This document shows positions 9,282 through 20,426 of a stretch of DNA of 64,000 nucleotides, piece by piece. The notes below the pieces were generated by a model. That model was not told where the DNA came from. It was given only the letters and a program-made list of their open reading frames with translations, and did not search any database. Made by a program: the position numbers and the translations under genes. The stretch's first letter is position 1; every line of letters starts with the position of its first letter. Source of the stretch: Rhynchopus sp. YZ270_cl-10 (taxonomy: Eukaryota > Euglenozoa > Diplonemea > Diplonemida > Diplonemidae); contig OZ037931.1 of NCBI GenBank assembly GCA_964035575.1, positions 815,567-879,566 of the forward strand, written 5' to 3'.

Positions 9282-10253
9282 ATTTTGTTTTTGTTCTTTG
9301 TTTGGGTACATTGTGTACCCTATTATACCTTCTATTCAGTAGAATAGTTAGTATATGAAACAATTGTTCTTCTTCTTCCGAGCTTGCGTTTTAAGTGGCA
9401 GGTAGGATTAAAGGAGACATAGTTCCTTAGATCCGACCCCCCCTCCAACAGGGTAATTGAGCAACCAACAGGGGAAAAAACCCCCTTTTTTCCCTGTTAC
9501 TTACCATCAGAGTTACTATTTTTTTTTTGCCGGTTAGTTAGGTCGCTTTTGGCTGTAGTATGACACCGTTTGCTCGTGTGTTGATGCATCTTGTGGATGT
9601 TTTCTGTACTGTTACCTTTTATTTTGCTGAAAGCTTTAAAGTATTTCACTACCACCATTTTATTTCTCTCTTTTTTGCGCCATTTCGCAGGTATTGTATT
9701 CCCGTATTTTCTCTCTATCAACTTCACCATCCTCAGTTGCCTCTCTCTCTGCTCCCTGCCCGAGTAGAGGAAAAAAATCCCCATTCTTTCCAGAATGACA
9801 CAACAAAGGGAACCTCTTCGAAGTCTCAACAATACAACCCACAAAACGCCCCCCCCCCCCCCCCCTTCCCCCACACACACCCCGTTTCTTTCCGCACTTT
9901 GACTTTATTGAATGCAAATGAGGGCTTTTGTATTTCAAAATTCACATTTTTTTTTTTTCTTCTGGAGGTTCCAAAACGTTGCTGAATTTATCGTGCTGGA
10001 TCAAGCTTTTGCACAAACGAGGTTGTCGGGGAGTCGGGGATAATATATTACCCGCCCCTCGGGCACTGTTGAGTGCTGTTGGGTGCCCTCGGGAAAAATA
10101 GCTTTTTTTTTTTGTAAAAAAATAGCTATTTTTTCCCTCTATCCCTGAAGTCTCCCTTTCCCTAACGGGTTTTATTGTGGATTTGACAATCGGTGCCTCT
10201 ATGGTATACATAAATACACATCCCACACCCACAACCTACAGAAGAAACACCCG
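9282..10253. other. Intergenic spacer with low-complexity runs
   Basis: Poly-T and poly-C runs (C-run near 9848-9866), short inverted words around 10040-10140 (GGGAAAAATAGC/GCTATTTTTTCCC) and no coding frame. A TATA-like CATAAATAC lies 40-50 bp before the next ATG. Confidence 0.5.
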
Positions 10254-13200
10254 ATGTCATGGTGGGAGACGGAGGAGGACGAGGAGGTCGTCAAGGCACC
10301 ACTGCTGGTGCTGTACCATGACAAGGCGGCTGCAATGGCGATCAACACCGCTGCCGTGGAGGCAGGGTTTGTGGCGAATGTGGCGCCGGTGAAGCAGTTT
10401 TTGAAGGCAGGGTTTCTGACGAGCCCGGTGGTGGTGGTGTGCACGGAGGGGATGGATGAGGACCTGCCGTTTGTGAAGCTCATTACCACACCGAGCCTGC
10501 CTTCGGACTGGCTGAAGGGGATGCACCACTGCTGTGTGGCAAGCACGCCAAGCGATGCTGTAGCACGGCGTATAAGCAGCCGTCTCTCCGAGCTCGGCTC
10601 ACACCAGGTCTTTGCGCCGCTCCCCCCCGTCTCGCTCATACGGCAATGGCCACAGTTCCCCGACGACGACGGCATCAGACCCACAGCACAACTCCCCAAA
10701 CGCCCAGAAACCCTCCCAAACCCCAAGAAGGACGTAAAACCCACCTCAACATCAACCCCCAACTACGCAGACAGGACGTTAACCGTCAACCTCGTGCTCG
10801 AGAAGCGGACAGAACGGTTGGGGATCCGCCAAGAGCAGTCCGAACGGGATGGGCATGTGTACGTAACGTCTGTGAAGAAGGGGTCGCTCCTGGAGGGTCT
10901 TGGTGTGCAGGTTGGGATGGTGGTGTTCAAGGTTGGGGAGGAGGACGTTGTGAGCGAGATGGGCCTGCAGAAGGGTGTGGAGAAGCTGCGGGAGGCGATG
11001 TGTGGGGTGCTGGTGTTCAGGGCACCGGCGCGGCTGGACTTTGAAGACAGTGCGAAGGAGGTGGCGCTAGACCCACTGACGCCGCAGCAGATCCCCACCA
11101 CGCTGCCGATGCTGGCACGGACACCTCCATCTGTGTCGACGCTGCCTCTCGTTGCACCCAAGCAGAAAGGGACTGTCGTGTTCATGTACGCATCCGAGAC
11201 CGGCAACGCAGAGTCGATATGCCTCGACCTCAACAGCGAAACCCGCGAAAAAGGTTGGCCCACGCGTGTGGGCAAGATGAACGACTTTGAGTCGCTCGGG
11301 TGGCAATCAGCAGCTGGCGGGGTTGTCATGGTTGTCAGCACCAGTGGTGATGGTGAAATCCCTGACAACGGCAAAAAATTTCTGAGATACCTCAAGAAGA
11401 AGGTCGAAGGGAAGCAGTTCCCCCACGTCAAGTACGCGATGCTTGCCCTTGGGGATCAGAACTACGACAAATTCTGCGGTGCAGGGAAGGCGTTGGAGCG
11501 GTACCTGGAAAAGGCTGGTTGTGTCCCCTTCATGGACACCGCTCTTGCGGACGACGGGTGTGGACTTGAGATCGTAGTTGAGCCCTTCCGCGCTGCGTTG
11601 CCTGGGAAGCTGACAGAGAACCACGAATCCTCATCTCCGGAGGCAGCGACAGAGACAGCGGCAGAGGCTCAACCTGCTACGAACGGACACACCCCGCACG
11701 TAAACTGCTCCACGTCAACTCAAACCGGGGATGTTTCCGCGGCCATCATCACAACACCCTCAGGCTGCTCGTCGACCCCCAACTACGCAGACAGGACGTT
11801 AACCGTCAACCTCGTGCTCGAGAAGCGGACAGAACGGTTGGGGATCCGCCAAGAGCAGTCCGAACGGGATGGGCATGTGTATGTGACGTCTGTGAAGAAG
11901 GGGTCGCTCCTGGAGGGTCTTGGTGTGCAGGTTGGGATGGTGGTGTTCAAGGTTGGGGAGGAGGACGTTGTGAGCGAGATGGGCCTGCAGAAGGGTGTGG
12001 AGAAGCTGCGGGAGGCGATGCGTGGGGTGCTGGTGTTCAGGGCACCGGACAGCATGGACTTTGCGCCCCCACCGTCAGCAGCACTGCCACAGAGGCCGCC
12101 AAACGCACCTACTGCGCCACCTGCTCCTGCAGACATTGTTGTTTCTGCTGCGTTCCCGCTGTTTGTGGAGCGGACGCTTCTTATCCATATGGTGATTGTA
12201 AAGAGCACGGACAGGCTTGGCATGCGGTACGAAAAGGCAGAGAAGGACAACCTGATCTACGTGACGTCTGTGAAGGGTGGTTCGCAGTGCGACAACCTTG
12301 GTGTCAAAGCGGGCATGCAGATCGTGGAGGTCGACGGCATCAAGATCGCAGGGGAGAACTCCCTGCAGAAGCGCATCGACACACTGCGTGCAAACCTGCG
12401 CGGCTCCGTGCTCTTCAAAGTTCCCATTGACGTTGAGTTCCTAGACCCCTCCCAGGCAGCGCCTACACCCACCCACACCACCATCTCCGGCTTCCCCAGG
12501 GGTCTGCAGGTACCACAAACCAAAAGGCCTGTCGTGTTCATGTACGCATCTGAGACAGGCAACGCAGAGTCGATATGCCTCGAGCTGAACAGAGAAACCC
12601 GTGAAAAAGGTTGGCCCACGCGTGTGGGCAAGATGAACGACTTTGAGTCGCTCGCGTGGGATGCCGAGGAAGGCGGGTTGATCATGGTTGTCAGCACCAC
12701 CGGTGACGGAGAGATCCCTGAAAACGGCAAAAAATTTCTGAGATACCTCAAGAAGAAGGTCGAAGGGAAGCAGTTCCCCCACGTCAAGTACGCGATGCTT
12801 GCCCTTGGGGATCAGAACTACGACAAATTCTGCGGTGCAGGGAAGGCGTTGGAGCGGTACCTGGAAAAGGCTGGTTGTGTCCCCTTCATGGACACCGCTC
12901 TTGCGGACGACGGGTGTGGACTTGAGATCGTAGTTGAGCCCTTCCGCGCCGCACTTCAGGAGAAGCTTCTGCAGTCAAACTCACTCTCAGCACAAAACCC
13001 TTACATCAAAATACGTCAAAACTCTGAACGCAAGGTGCTGATTATGTATGGGTCCGAAACAGGAAATGCGCAGGCCATTGCGCGCAACATTTATGAGATC
13101 TGCACTACGTCAAACATTACTACCGAGTTTTGCGCTGCGAACGACTTTAAGAAGATACACTGGGAGTCGTTTCCGGTGTTGATCCTTGTTATGGCAACCA

Positions 13201-16200
13201 CTGGGGACGGGGATGTGTGCAGCAATGCGATTTCGTTTGCGTCTTTTGTGAACAAGACGCGGGGGGGCGACTTCCTTACGGGCATGCGGTTCACACTGCT
13301 GGGTCTAGGGAACCGCTCTTACCCGAAGTTCTGCAAGTCGGGGAAGATGTTCCACGAGCGTTTGTCTGAGTTGGGCGCAACGAGCTTTTACGCTTCAGAC
13401 TATGCCGACGACGAGGTGGGGCTTGAGATGGTCGTCGAGCCCTGGAAGCAGAAACTCTGGCCCGCACTGCTCTCCTTGTGGCGGGGTGACCAGCTGTCCT
13501 TGTCACCTTCGCTGCGGCCGATTCTTAAGTTCTCACCCAATATGCTTCCCAACGCACCACCGGCAGCCAGCTTTGCCTCCACAGGGTCGCCTGCGAATAG
13601 CCCACCCGACGTCGTGTCTGCGTTGGGCGGCTTAGCGGGCATCGGCGCACGCACCACAAGCGACCTCTCGTCGGAGGTGTCGTACGACCTCAGACACGGC
13701 CAGCTCAATCCTTTCTACGCTAAGCTCACAGCCTTCACGCTCATGGCGAACGTCGAAAATACGGAGACCTACAAACTAACGTTCGATGTGTCGGAGGGAG
13801 GCATCGAATGGTCTCCAGGCGACGCGATCGGGGTCTGCCCCTGCAACGATGAGAACCAGGTTGATATGATCCTGAAGCGGCTCAACCTTGCAGCGCACGA
13901 CGACTTCAACCGTCCCGTCGGTGCGACAGCGGAGCAAATCAAGCTCAAGACGGCGATCTACGAGACCATCCGCTTCCCGCTGACAAACCGCCAGGTGCTG
14001 CTCCGCCACGTCGACCTCTTTATCCGCAAGACGGACACACTGCGGTACCTCGCCAACTCATGCACCGATAAGTCTGACCGCGAGGTGCTTGCGTCCTGGT
14101 GTGTCAGCAGCACCCGCCTCTTTCGGGACAAGGTCCTCAACAAACGCCTTACAGTTGTAGATGTGCTTGAACAGTTCAGTTCCTGTGCACCTGAGTTCCA
14201 GGGCCTTGTGGAGCAATGTGCGTCGCTGCAGCCACGGTACTACTCCGCAGCATCAGCTATGGTGGTGGACCCGAACCGTCTGGACATCTGCTTCAGGGTT
14301 GTGAACCACAGGGTTGGGGACCGCATTGTGCCGGGTGTCTCGACGAACTGGATGCGCGGTCTGATTAAGTCCTTCGAGCGCTCTGCACAGACGATTGCTA
14401 TTCCGGTCTTTCTGAAGACCACCCCAGAGTTCTCCCCACCGGAGAACGTCTCGAGCCCTGTGATCATGATAGGTCCTGGTACGGGTGTTGCGCCCTTTGT
14501 AGCGTTCCTTCAGTACCGTGCGTGGCAGATCCGTCAGGCCGCAGAGGACGGCAACGCGCTTGGCATGGTGCAGGAGCACGAAGGCGGTGTGCAGCGGGTT
14601 GAGCCGCACGGCGAGGACGCAGACGTCGCTGAGCTCGTGGGGCAGACAACTATCGTGGGTGAGTCGCACCTTTTCTTCGGATGCAAAAGCAGGGAGGTTG
14701 ACTATTTGTTCAGGTTTGTACTCTTTTTTCGAGGGTCTCAACTTTTTCTATTTCACGAATCTAATATTTCAACAGAAACGAGCTTGAGGCATTTGAACAG
14801 AACCGCACGCTGCGGTATCTCCACACAGCGTTCAGCCAAGAGGAGGAGGATGCCTACTGGTACGGCGGGGTGTACGTGCAGGACAAGATGATGGTATGTA
14901 CTGACCCCCCCCCCCGCAGCTTTGTCAAATTCCACTAAACATATACGTATGCTTCAAAACAGGCGGTGTCCGGAAGGCTTGCAACACTGATCATGAAGCG
15001 CAACGCGTCCATCTACGTGTGTGGTGATGCGAAGTCTATGGCCAAGGATGTGCACAGGTATTGTTTTTTACTTCTGCGTCCAGCATTGGGCGAAGGGCTC
15101 GATATTAGTGTAGCGAATCAGAATTTTGTCACTTTATTTTCCTTTGATACGCGCACCGTTTTGCGCCCATTTCGGCCCAACCGGGACTGAGTTTTCACCC
15201 ACAACCAAATGTCAGTTTTGTGGGTCCGCCGCCACCTCTTTAGTGACAAAGTAGTTCGAACGCGCGTTCGGAAAAAAAACTGGAACGCCCTACTTTTCGC
15301 ACGCGCGTTCCAGTTTTTCGAACACGTTTTTTGGGGCGTTTTTTTCTTGTATTCACGTGCGCGTTTTCCGATTTTTGATTTGGGCGTTTTCGTTTTTCGA
15401 ACGCGCGTTCGGATGCTATGGATACGTACATATTGAAAAATTTCATTGAGTCCACCCCGGTGCACCATGTACCAAGGTACGCTGTATTTCTAGTCAACCT
15501 TCGTTTGACAATGAAACTGATGGCTGTCCACTTCTTCAGTTCTTTTGTAGCCTTCAGGGTCTTTTTGTTTTTCAGCAACCCTGCCTCTCCTATATCACCA
15601 GTGCATAGCCTTTGTCTTTCTGTTGGGGTATGCGGGACTTCCCCTAGTCTCAGGGTCTAAACGCCCCTGCCCTCTTTTATGCAAGTTCACCCTGGCAGGG
15701 TATATAAATGCTGGGTCAGGCTGGCCCCCCTATGCTATGATGGGTGCTCGCACCCGGAGCATAAATGGCCAGCGGTCAGGCCAGAGTCGCTCTACGGAGT
15801 CTCTCTGCCACGCCTTTGGGTTACGGTGTGCTGCCTGTAAGGACGTCCATGTATATCCCTAAGAGAAAGGGTGAGGCCCAACTGTCGGTACAGCATGGGG
15901 CGCCAAGAGAGAGATGTTGTGACCCCCCCGCCCACCCCTTTTTGTGTTTTTGGGTTTCTGCTCTCTTGTGTAGACTATCGTGCATCAAGCGTTGGGTGCA
16001 GCGAACTGCAGTACCTGTAAGCTCACAACTCTTCAACGGAAGGTGGGCCGCCGGCTGTCGAGCGGTTTTGTACCGCCCTCGTTCTCTTACGGTACGGGCC
16101 AGTCATTAGGTTTCCTTTTTACATCTTCTGTTGTTGGCCGCAGGGTACTTGTGCTTTCATCCGGATGGCTGGCATCGTACGTGGGTCAGTCGGAGGTGCC

Positions 16201-16385
16201 TGCATTAATAACTTCACTTTGTAGGGGTTCTTTTATTTGATGTCTTTCCTCTCTTTGAAACCACTCCACTTAACAGGGTGTTGATCGAGGTTCTGGTCGA
16301 ATCGCTCAGGGTAACTGCGACCAAGGCGAAGGAGATCCTCAACAGCCTGCAGGAGAAGGGGCGGTACCAACGAGACATCTGGTGA
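10254..16385 (+). CDS. PDZ/triple-flavodoxin NADPH diflavin reductase (P450-reductase-like), four exons
   Basis: Exons 10254-14713, 14776-14893, 14963-15057 and 16277-16385 join in frame to 1593 aa. Order: a flavodoxin-like N-terminus lacking the FMN loop (about 10-110); PDZ-like domain 1 (172-262); flavodoxin 1 (306-450, YASETGNAE, LALGDQNYDKFC); PDZ 2 (511-601); PDZ 3 (635-735); flavodoxin 2 (759-905); flavodoxin 3 (926-1075, YGSETGNAQ, TTGDGD, LGLGNRSYPKFC); FAD/connecting domain (about 1146-1400, PRYYSAAS, GVSTNWMRG); NADPH domain (GPGTGVAPF, FFGCKSREVDYLFR, YVCGDAKSM) ending QRDIW. That last Trp matches the FAD-stacking Trp of P450 reductase. Known family role: electrons pass NADPH to FAD to FMN to an acceptor. 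Three FMN modules plus three PDZ domains is not an architecture I know. The acceptor is unknown. No signal peptide or membrane anchor, so probably cytosolic and scaffolded. Confidence 0.9.
14714..14775 (+). other. Intron 1 of the diflavin reductase gene
   Basis: GTTTGT...TTTCAACAG, 62 nt, phase 2. Splicing gives DYLFR-NELEAFEQNRTLRYL, the expected reductase sequence. Confidence 0.85.
14894..14962 (+). other. Intron 2 of the diflavin reductase gene
   Basis: GTATGTACTGAC...CAAAACAG, 69 nt, phase 0. It joins QDKMM to AVSGRLATLIMK. Confidence 0.85.
15255..15415. repeat. Palindromic block with repeated CGAACGCGCGTTCG
   Basis: TTCGAACGCGCGTTCGGA at 15255 and TTTCGAACGCGCGTTCGGA at 15397 bracket further CACGCGCGTTCC and CACGTGCGCGTTTTCC words. 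Foldback-like, inside intron 3. Confidence 0.55.
16143..16213 (+). repeat. F6 structured repeat, copy 1 (intronic)
   Basis: GTACTTGTGCTTTCATCCGG, then ATGGCTGGCATCGTACGTGG and GTCAGTCGGAGGTGCCTGCA. Nearly the same text recurs at 36934 and 60913, all + strand. Contains palindrome CATCCGGATG. Confidence 0.65.
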
Positions 16386-17097
16386 TACGCAGCTACTGTC
16401 TTCAGGGGCGTGAACACTCCCTAACACGATATGCGCTGCGGTGTTGCACCACATCACTCCCACATCCGAAGGAAGCCTACATAGAGGAAAAGACAGTGGA
16501 GATTTGCACAACTGTGGCAACACAACCGAGGCAACTACACCACTCCAACAATTTATCAAAAAAAATAATGTTGTCATATAGAAAAAAGTATAGTGGAGCA
16601 CACTCTAGGCTACACTATACAACCAAGTTTTCAAAAAAAAAAAAACCCCCCCAAGAGGGTATAGCGGATGAACTGCATCTATATCTTTGAAATTCATTTA
16701 ACCAGGCGACCTTGTTTGTACAGAACCCATCCTTGGATAGGTGATTGTCGAAACTACAAAAACAAAAAAAAAACAAAAAAAAAAACGTTGTATGAGGCAC
16801 GCCACCACAACCCCTCCCTTTTCGACCAGCGTGCGTTTGGATGACGAAACAAGGTGTCTGCCCCCACGGCCCGTCCTAAGGTTCAATTATTTTGCTATGA
16901 CGTGAAACAAGCACCTCGGGATGGGCCTTTGTTTGGGGGGGCAGCACTTAGCATCGGCTCCGCCCTCGTGGAACCCCCCCTCCCCCCTCATTTATGTCTG
17001 CCAGCCACGACACATTTTTTTTCCCCCCAAACCTATTTAGTCCACCTTTTGCGCGACTTCGAGTCATATAACCATATCGAACCCCCCAATCTTTTAA
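16386..17097. other. Intergenic region with a composite F2-F3-F4 repeat
   Basis: After the reductase stop come F2, F3 and F4 in a row (16496-16758), then low-complexity A runs. Upstream of the RRM gene, 16850-17097 has no frame joined to a start codon that I can defend, though an unseen first exon of that gene may lie here. Confidence 0.5.
16496..16758 (+). repeat. Composite SINE-like repeat (F2 + F3 + F4)
   Basis: F2 (16496-16560): GTGGAGATTTGCACAACTGT...CTCCAACAATTTATC plus A-run, with GGAG/CTCC pairing. F3 (16588-16640): GTGGAGCACACTCTAGGCTA...CCAAGTTTTC plus A-run. F4 (16701-16758): GGCGACCTTGTTTGTACAGA...GATTGTCGAAACTAC plus A-run. Each module ends in an A-rich tract and recurs separately elsewhere, always + strand. 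Confidence 0.65.
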
Positions 17098-18594
17098 CCA
17101 ATTATTGCACCGAGGACCTCACCCAAAACCCAACACACCCACCCACTCCAGGCACCCCGCCCCTCTTGCTTGCAGAGGGTCACAGCGCGGTTTACCTATC
17201 CCTTACGTTACTGTTGGCGCCGGCCCTCGGCCGCTTCTGCCCCGCTCGTGTCCCCTGTACTAGATTACAATTACAATATTTATCCAAGTGGATACTCTCT
17301 CGTGGCAGGGGTGCCACCAGGATATGCCCCAGCCCAGCAGGTACAGCATGTCCAGCATGTCCAGCAGGTGCAGCAGGTGCAGCAGGTGCAGCAGGTGCAG
17401 CATGTCCAGCAGGTGCAGCAGGTCCAGCAGGTGCAGCAGGTCCAGCAGGTGCAATACGGGCAGACCCTCTACGTAGCGGCCCCTCCGGTGCCGCAGGCCA
17501 CGACAGCTACAGTAGTGTACGATGCGCAGAATCTCCTCATCCAACAACCCCCCGCTGCGGCTAGCGCGGCGCCGATTGAGTCGCCTCAAATTATCCATAT
17601 GCAGCCCACCGCCGTCGCGCAGCCCTCCCCGATGTACGTGCTCGTCCCCGCTGCGAACCAGGCGCCGCCGCCGCCGTCGCAGCTGCTGGTGACGACGGTG
17701 CCCGAGCAGACCCAACAGCCGGTTTTTGTTGTCCCCAACCACAACGAGAGCCAGCCGCAGCAGGTGTTCGTGTCGCAGAACCCAAGCCCCACCCCAAGCC
17801 CTATCGCTGTGGCCGAGCCTGCAGATGTGTGGGAACCGCAGAACCCAAACAGCCTCGCCGACCCCTACAGTGCAGAAGAAGACGACCAGATCCCTGAGCT
17901 GCACAGCCCCTTCCACGGCGAGGCTAATCGTCGCGACGTGAGCGATGATTTGTACACACCCACACCCACACCCACAGCCTACTCCCCGACCTCGTGGCGG
18001 CAGCCAGACACCCGCACGAACCTCATCGTCAACTACCTTGCGGCGTGGATGACGGAGGAATGGATCCACTCCGTCTTCTCACCCTTCGGCGACGTGGTGT
18101 CGACACACATGGCGTACCACCCTGGGGGCGAGAAGAGCAAGGGCTACGCCTTCGTACGCCTATCGACGCATGCAGAGGCAGCGGCGGCGTACACTGCATT
18201 GAACGGTTCCGTCATGTCAGGTTCAACCCGTCCCCTCCGTGTCAGCTTTGCAAATGACGACGCCGAAGCCGTTGAAAACGAAAACCCCAATGTTTACATA
18301 TCTGGCTTCCGGGATGTGATAAAAAAACACTCCATCGAGCATATGTGCCGGGAAGCAGGCGACCTGCAAAACCTAACAGTGCTCTCAAGAAAGCACCACA
18401 GCGACGGCGTCTGCTTTGCTCTCTTCAACGACATCCCTTCCGCGCGAAACTGTATACAAAAGCTTTCCGGCATGTCTTGGACGTCACAAACAGGCCAGAC
18501 AGTGACACTGACTGCCAGATACGCTGACCGCGTCGGAAAATGCAAAAAAGGGAGAGAACCTGGTAATCACAACGGAGGAAAGGGGGCGTACTAG
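17098..18594 (+). CDS. Two-RRM RNA-binding protein with Val/Gln repeats (5' end unresolved)
   Basis: The frame is open from 17098 but has no ATG before the region encoding MQPTA near 17598, so the start codon must lie in an upstream exon. A likely acceptor is TTGCTTGCAG at 17166-17175. Visible parts: a Tyr-rich start (LDYNYNIYPSGYS), a Val-Gln repeat (VQQVQHVQQ) at about 17335-17455, a Pro/Gln-rich disordered middle, then two RRMs. RRM1 (about 18015-18245) has RNP2 LIVNYL and RNP1 KGYAFVRL, and its opening resembles Hu/ELAV proteins (TNLIVNYL...MTEEWIHSVFSPFG). RRM2 (about 18285-18515) has RNP2 VYISGF and RNP1-like GVCFALF. The tail is Lys/Gly-rich. Probable mRNA-binding regulator. Confidence 0.82.
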   Translation, partial: PIIAPRTSPKTQHTHPLQAPRPSCLQRVTARFTYPLRYCWRRPSAASAPLVSPVLDYNYNIYPSGYSLVAGVPPGYAPAQQVQHVQHVQQVQQVQQVQQVQHVQQVQQVQQVQQVQQVQYGQTLYVAAPPVPQATTATVVYDAQNLLIQQPPAAASAAPIESPQIIHMQPTAVAQPSPMYVLVPAANQAPPPPSQLLVTTVPEQTQQPVFVVPNHNESQPQQVFVSQNPSPTPSPIAVAEPADVWEPQNPNSLADPYSAEEDDQIPELHSPFHGEANRRDVSDDLYTPTPTPTAYSPTSWRQPDTRTNLIVNYLAAWMTEEWIHSVFSPFGDVVSTHMAYHPGGEKSKGYAFVRLSTHAEAAAAYTALNGSVMSGSTRPLRVSFANDDAEAVENENPNVYISGFRDVIKKHSIEHMCREAGDLQNLTVLSRKHHSDGVCFALFNDIPSARNCIQKLSGMSWTSQTGQTVTLTARYADRVGKCKKGREPGNHNGGKGAY

Positions 18595-18669
18595 ATAAAA
18601 AAGAAGTAAAAATAAATAGCAAAAAGTAAAAAAAAGTGAAAAGGCAACTAAACAAACAATGACTATTTA

Positions 18670-18812
18670 TTAAATGAAAATCAGATCGCTTGATTTTCAC
18701 GCGTGGGTGACTTTTTCACGAGTGAGGTTTACTTCACGAGCGAAGCGAGTGGAGTAATAGAAACGAGTGAAAAAGTCACCCACAAGTGAAAATCTGCCTG
18801 ATTTTCATTTAA
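18670..18812. mobile_element. Foldback element of about 143 bp 3' of the RRM gene
   Basis: ATTAAATGAAAATCAG...CTGATTTTCATTTAAT, with inverse arms of about 55 bp that include GTGGGTGACTTTTTCAC and GTGAAAAAGTCACCCAC. Centre contains GAGCGAAGCGAG. It lies 75 bp after the stop codon and would fold in the 3' UTR. No clear target duplication. Confidence 0.6.
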
Positions 18813-20426
18813 TACGTAATTTTATTCAAAATTTGATAAAGTTGAGATGGAAAAAATGGATGAACGTGTGAAGGAGAAAACGTGGTGTGTCATAATAAAC
18901 CCGTGGTGAGTGGTTTTGCGAGGCAGAGGGTGGGTGGGGGGTAGGTACTACAGAAAAATACCCCCATTTTAAAAATACTCCCTTACCCCGTATCATGTAG
19001 GTGTTTAAAGTACTATGTGCGATGTGAAAATCTCACATGTTGGTGCAGAGGAGCTAGGCTGCACTCTTTATGTTCTCTTTGACTCGAACATATGTGCAAC
19101 ACTTCACGCACTCCTTCTCGTGTGCGGTTGATGAAGCTGTTGCGAGCGTGTTCTCCATTGCAGTGTCTGCCTCTTCCTGTATGCTGACCTCCGTGTTCCT
19201 CATCACCCACGTCTTCGGCTTCCTCCCCATAGTTGTTGTGAAGAAACGAGGACACAAAAGTTGTATGCACCGTGTTTTCTACCAATACTATTACTGGGGG
19301 GTCAAATAGTAGACCCCCCTGAAGAGCAGCTCCCTAAGCAAAAATTGGACCACATTACCACAACTACTCAAAACATGAAATCTGTTGCTTTATTTGACTC
19401 ATTGTGCATTTTGAGATCTGGACATGGGGGTCAGACTCCACTTTAGAGCACCAAAAATAGGGTCAAAAAAATTTTTTGTAAGGGGGTGGATTTTTGAATT
19501 TGTATGGGAAAACCCACTTTTGGCCGTGAGCGTGAAATAATGTTACTTTATTTTCACGGCCAGACTTTTTACGGCTAAAATACGTGTAATACTTTATTTC
19601 ACGCCCGTGAAATAAAGTAAAACCTGAAATTACTCGCCCAGCCATTTTTTCCATAGAAACTTTATCAAATTGAATAAAAGAAGAAAAACAAAAAAGAGAG
19701 CGCACAATTTAACATGGCTTGCGGAGGATCTTACAGGATGTGTGGAATTTTTAACGAGGTCAGACGGGATATCGTGGGTTGTGACAACCCGAGGGCTGGT
19801 CGTCTACACCAGGGTCGATGGCTAGTTAAGTCAATGTACTATGTCCCGCTACCGTTTGTCTGTGAGGATCCATAACGGAGGTGCCCGTCAATGCGCTTCA
19901 TAGGGTTTCAGGAGGAAGCGCCACGAAAGGATCCCCGGGGCTGATTCGCACTTTTTCCGCTCTTTTTCCGCACCTTTTCCTCCCCCCAGAACTTTGTTCC
20001 GTTTTTGGAGCGAAGTGACAAATCTTCCGCAAGCCATGAGTTAAAACAACGAATCGCGATGGGGGGAAAGGGGGTGGGTGGGTGGGTTTCAACCTTCACA
20101 TCGGCAGCGCTAAAGTGACGAGAGTGAAAACCAAGTGTAAAAACACAACAAAAAAAAAAAAAAAATGCAAAAAAAAAAGAAAAAAAACAAAAAACATACA
20201 AGTAAAACGGCCGTCACGACGGGAAAAAATTTTTTTTGTCGGGGAGGTCACGGCCGTGAAGAAAATCTGAAAAATTTAACGGCCGTGAAATTTTGCATTG
20301 ATCACGGCCGTGAAATATTTTCACGCTTTTTGCTTGTTTCTTCTTTTTCGTTTGTGGACAGGGCCAGACCCCTTTCCCATCCCTCCCAAGTCATTCTTGG
20401 GGGGTAAAAGCAACATAAAAATTGCA
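18813..20426. other. Gene-free repeat region
   Basis: No credible gene. Inverted words GTGAAATAAAGTA/TACTTTATTTCAC cluster at 19525-19625 and ACGGCCGTGAAA/TTTCACGGCCGT at 20205-20330, typical of small foldback elements. A long A-run lies near 20150. Confidence 0.45.

Larger units (their letters stand above)
15058..16276 (+). other. Long intron 3 of the diflavin reductase gene, filled with repeats
   Basis: GTATTG...CTTAACAG, 1219 nt, phase 2, joining KDVHR to VLIEVLVESL. It is about 18 times longer than the other two introns of this gene. It carries a palindromic block at 15255-15415 built on CGAACGCGCGTTCG, a sequence near 15450 related to one at 41980, and a + strand F6 repeat at 16143-16213 just before the acceptor. 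Insertion of repeats into an originally short intron is the likely cause. Confidence 0.8.

Noticed and set aside
13291-13708. Minus-strand frames under the reductase gene
   Set aside because: Antisense shadows; the + strand carries intact flavodoxin and FAD motifs.
16854-17564. 236-codon + frame overlapping the start of the RRM gene
   Set aside because: It begins at GTG, has no domain, and its Ala/Cys/Pro repeat is the shifted reading of the Val-Gln repeat in the true frame.
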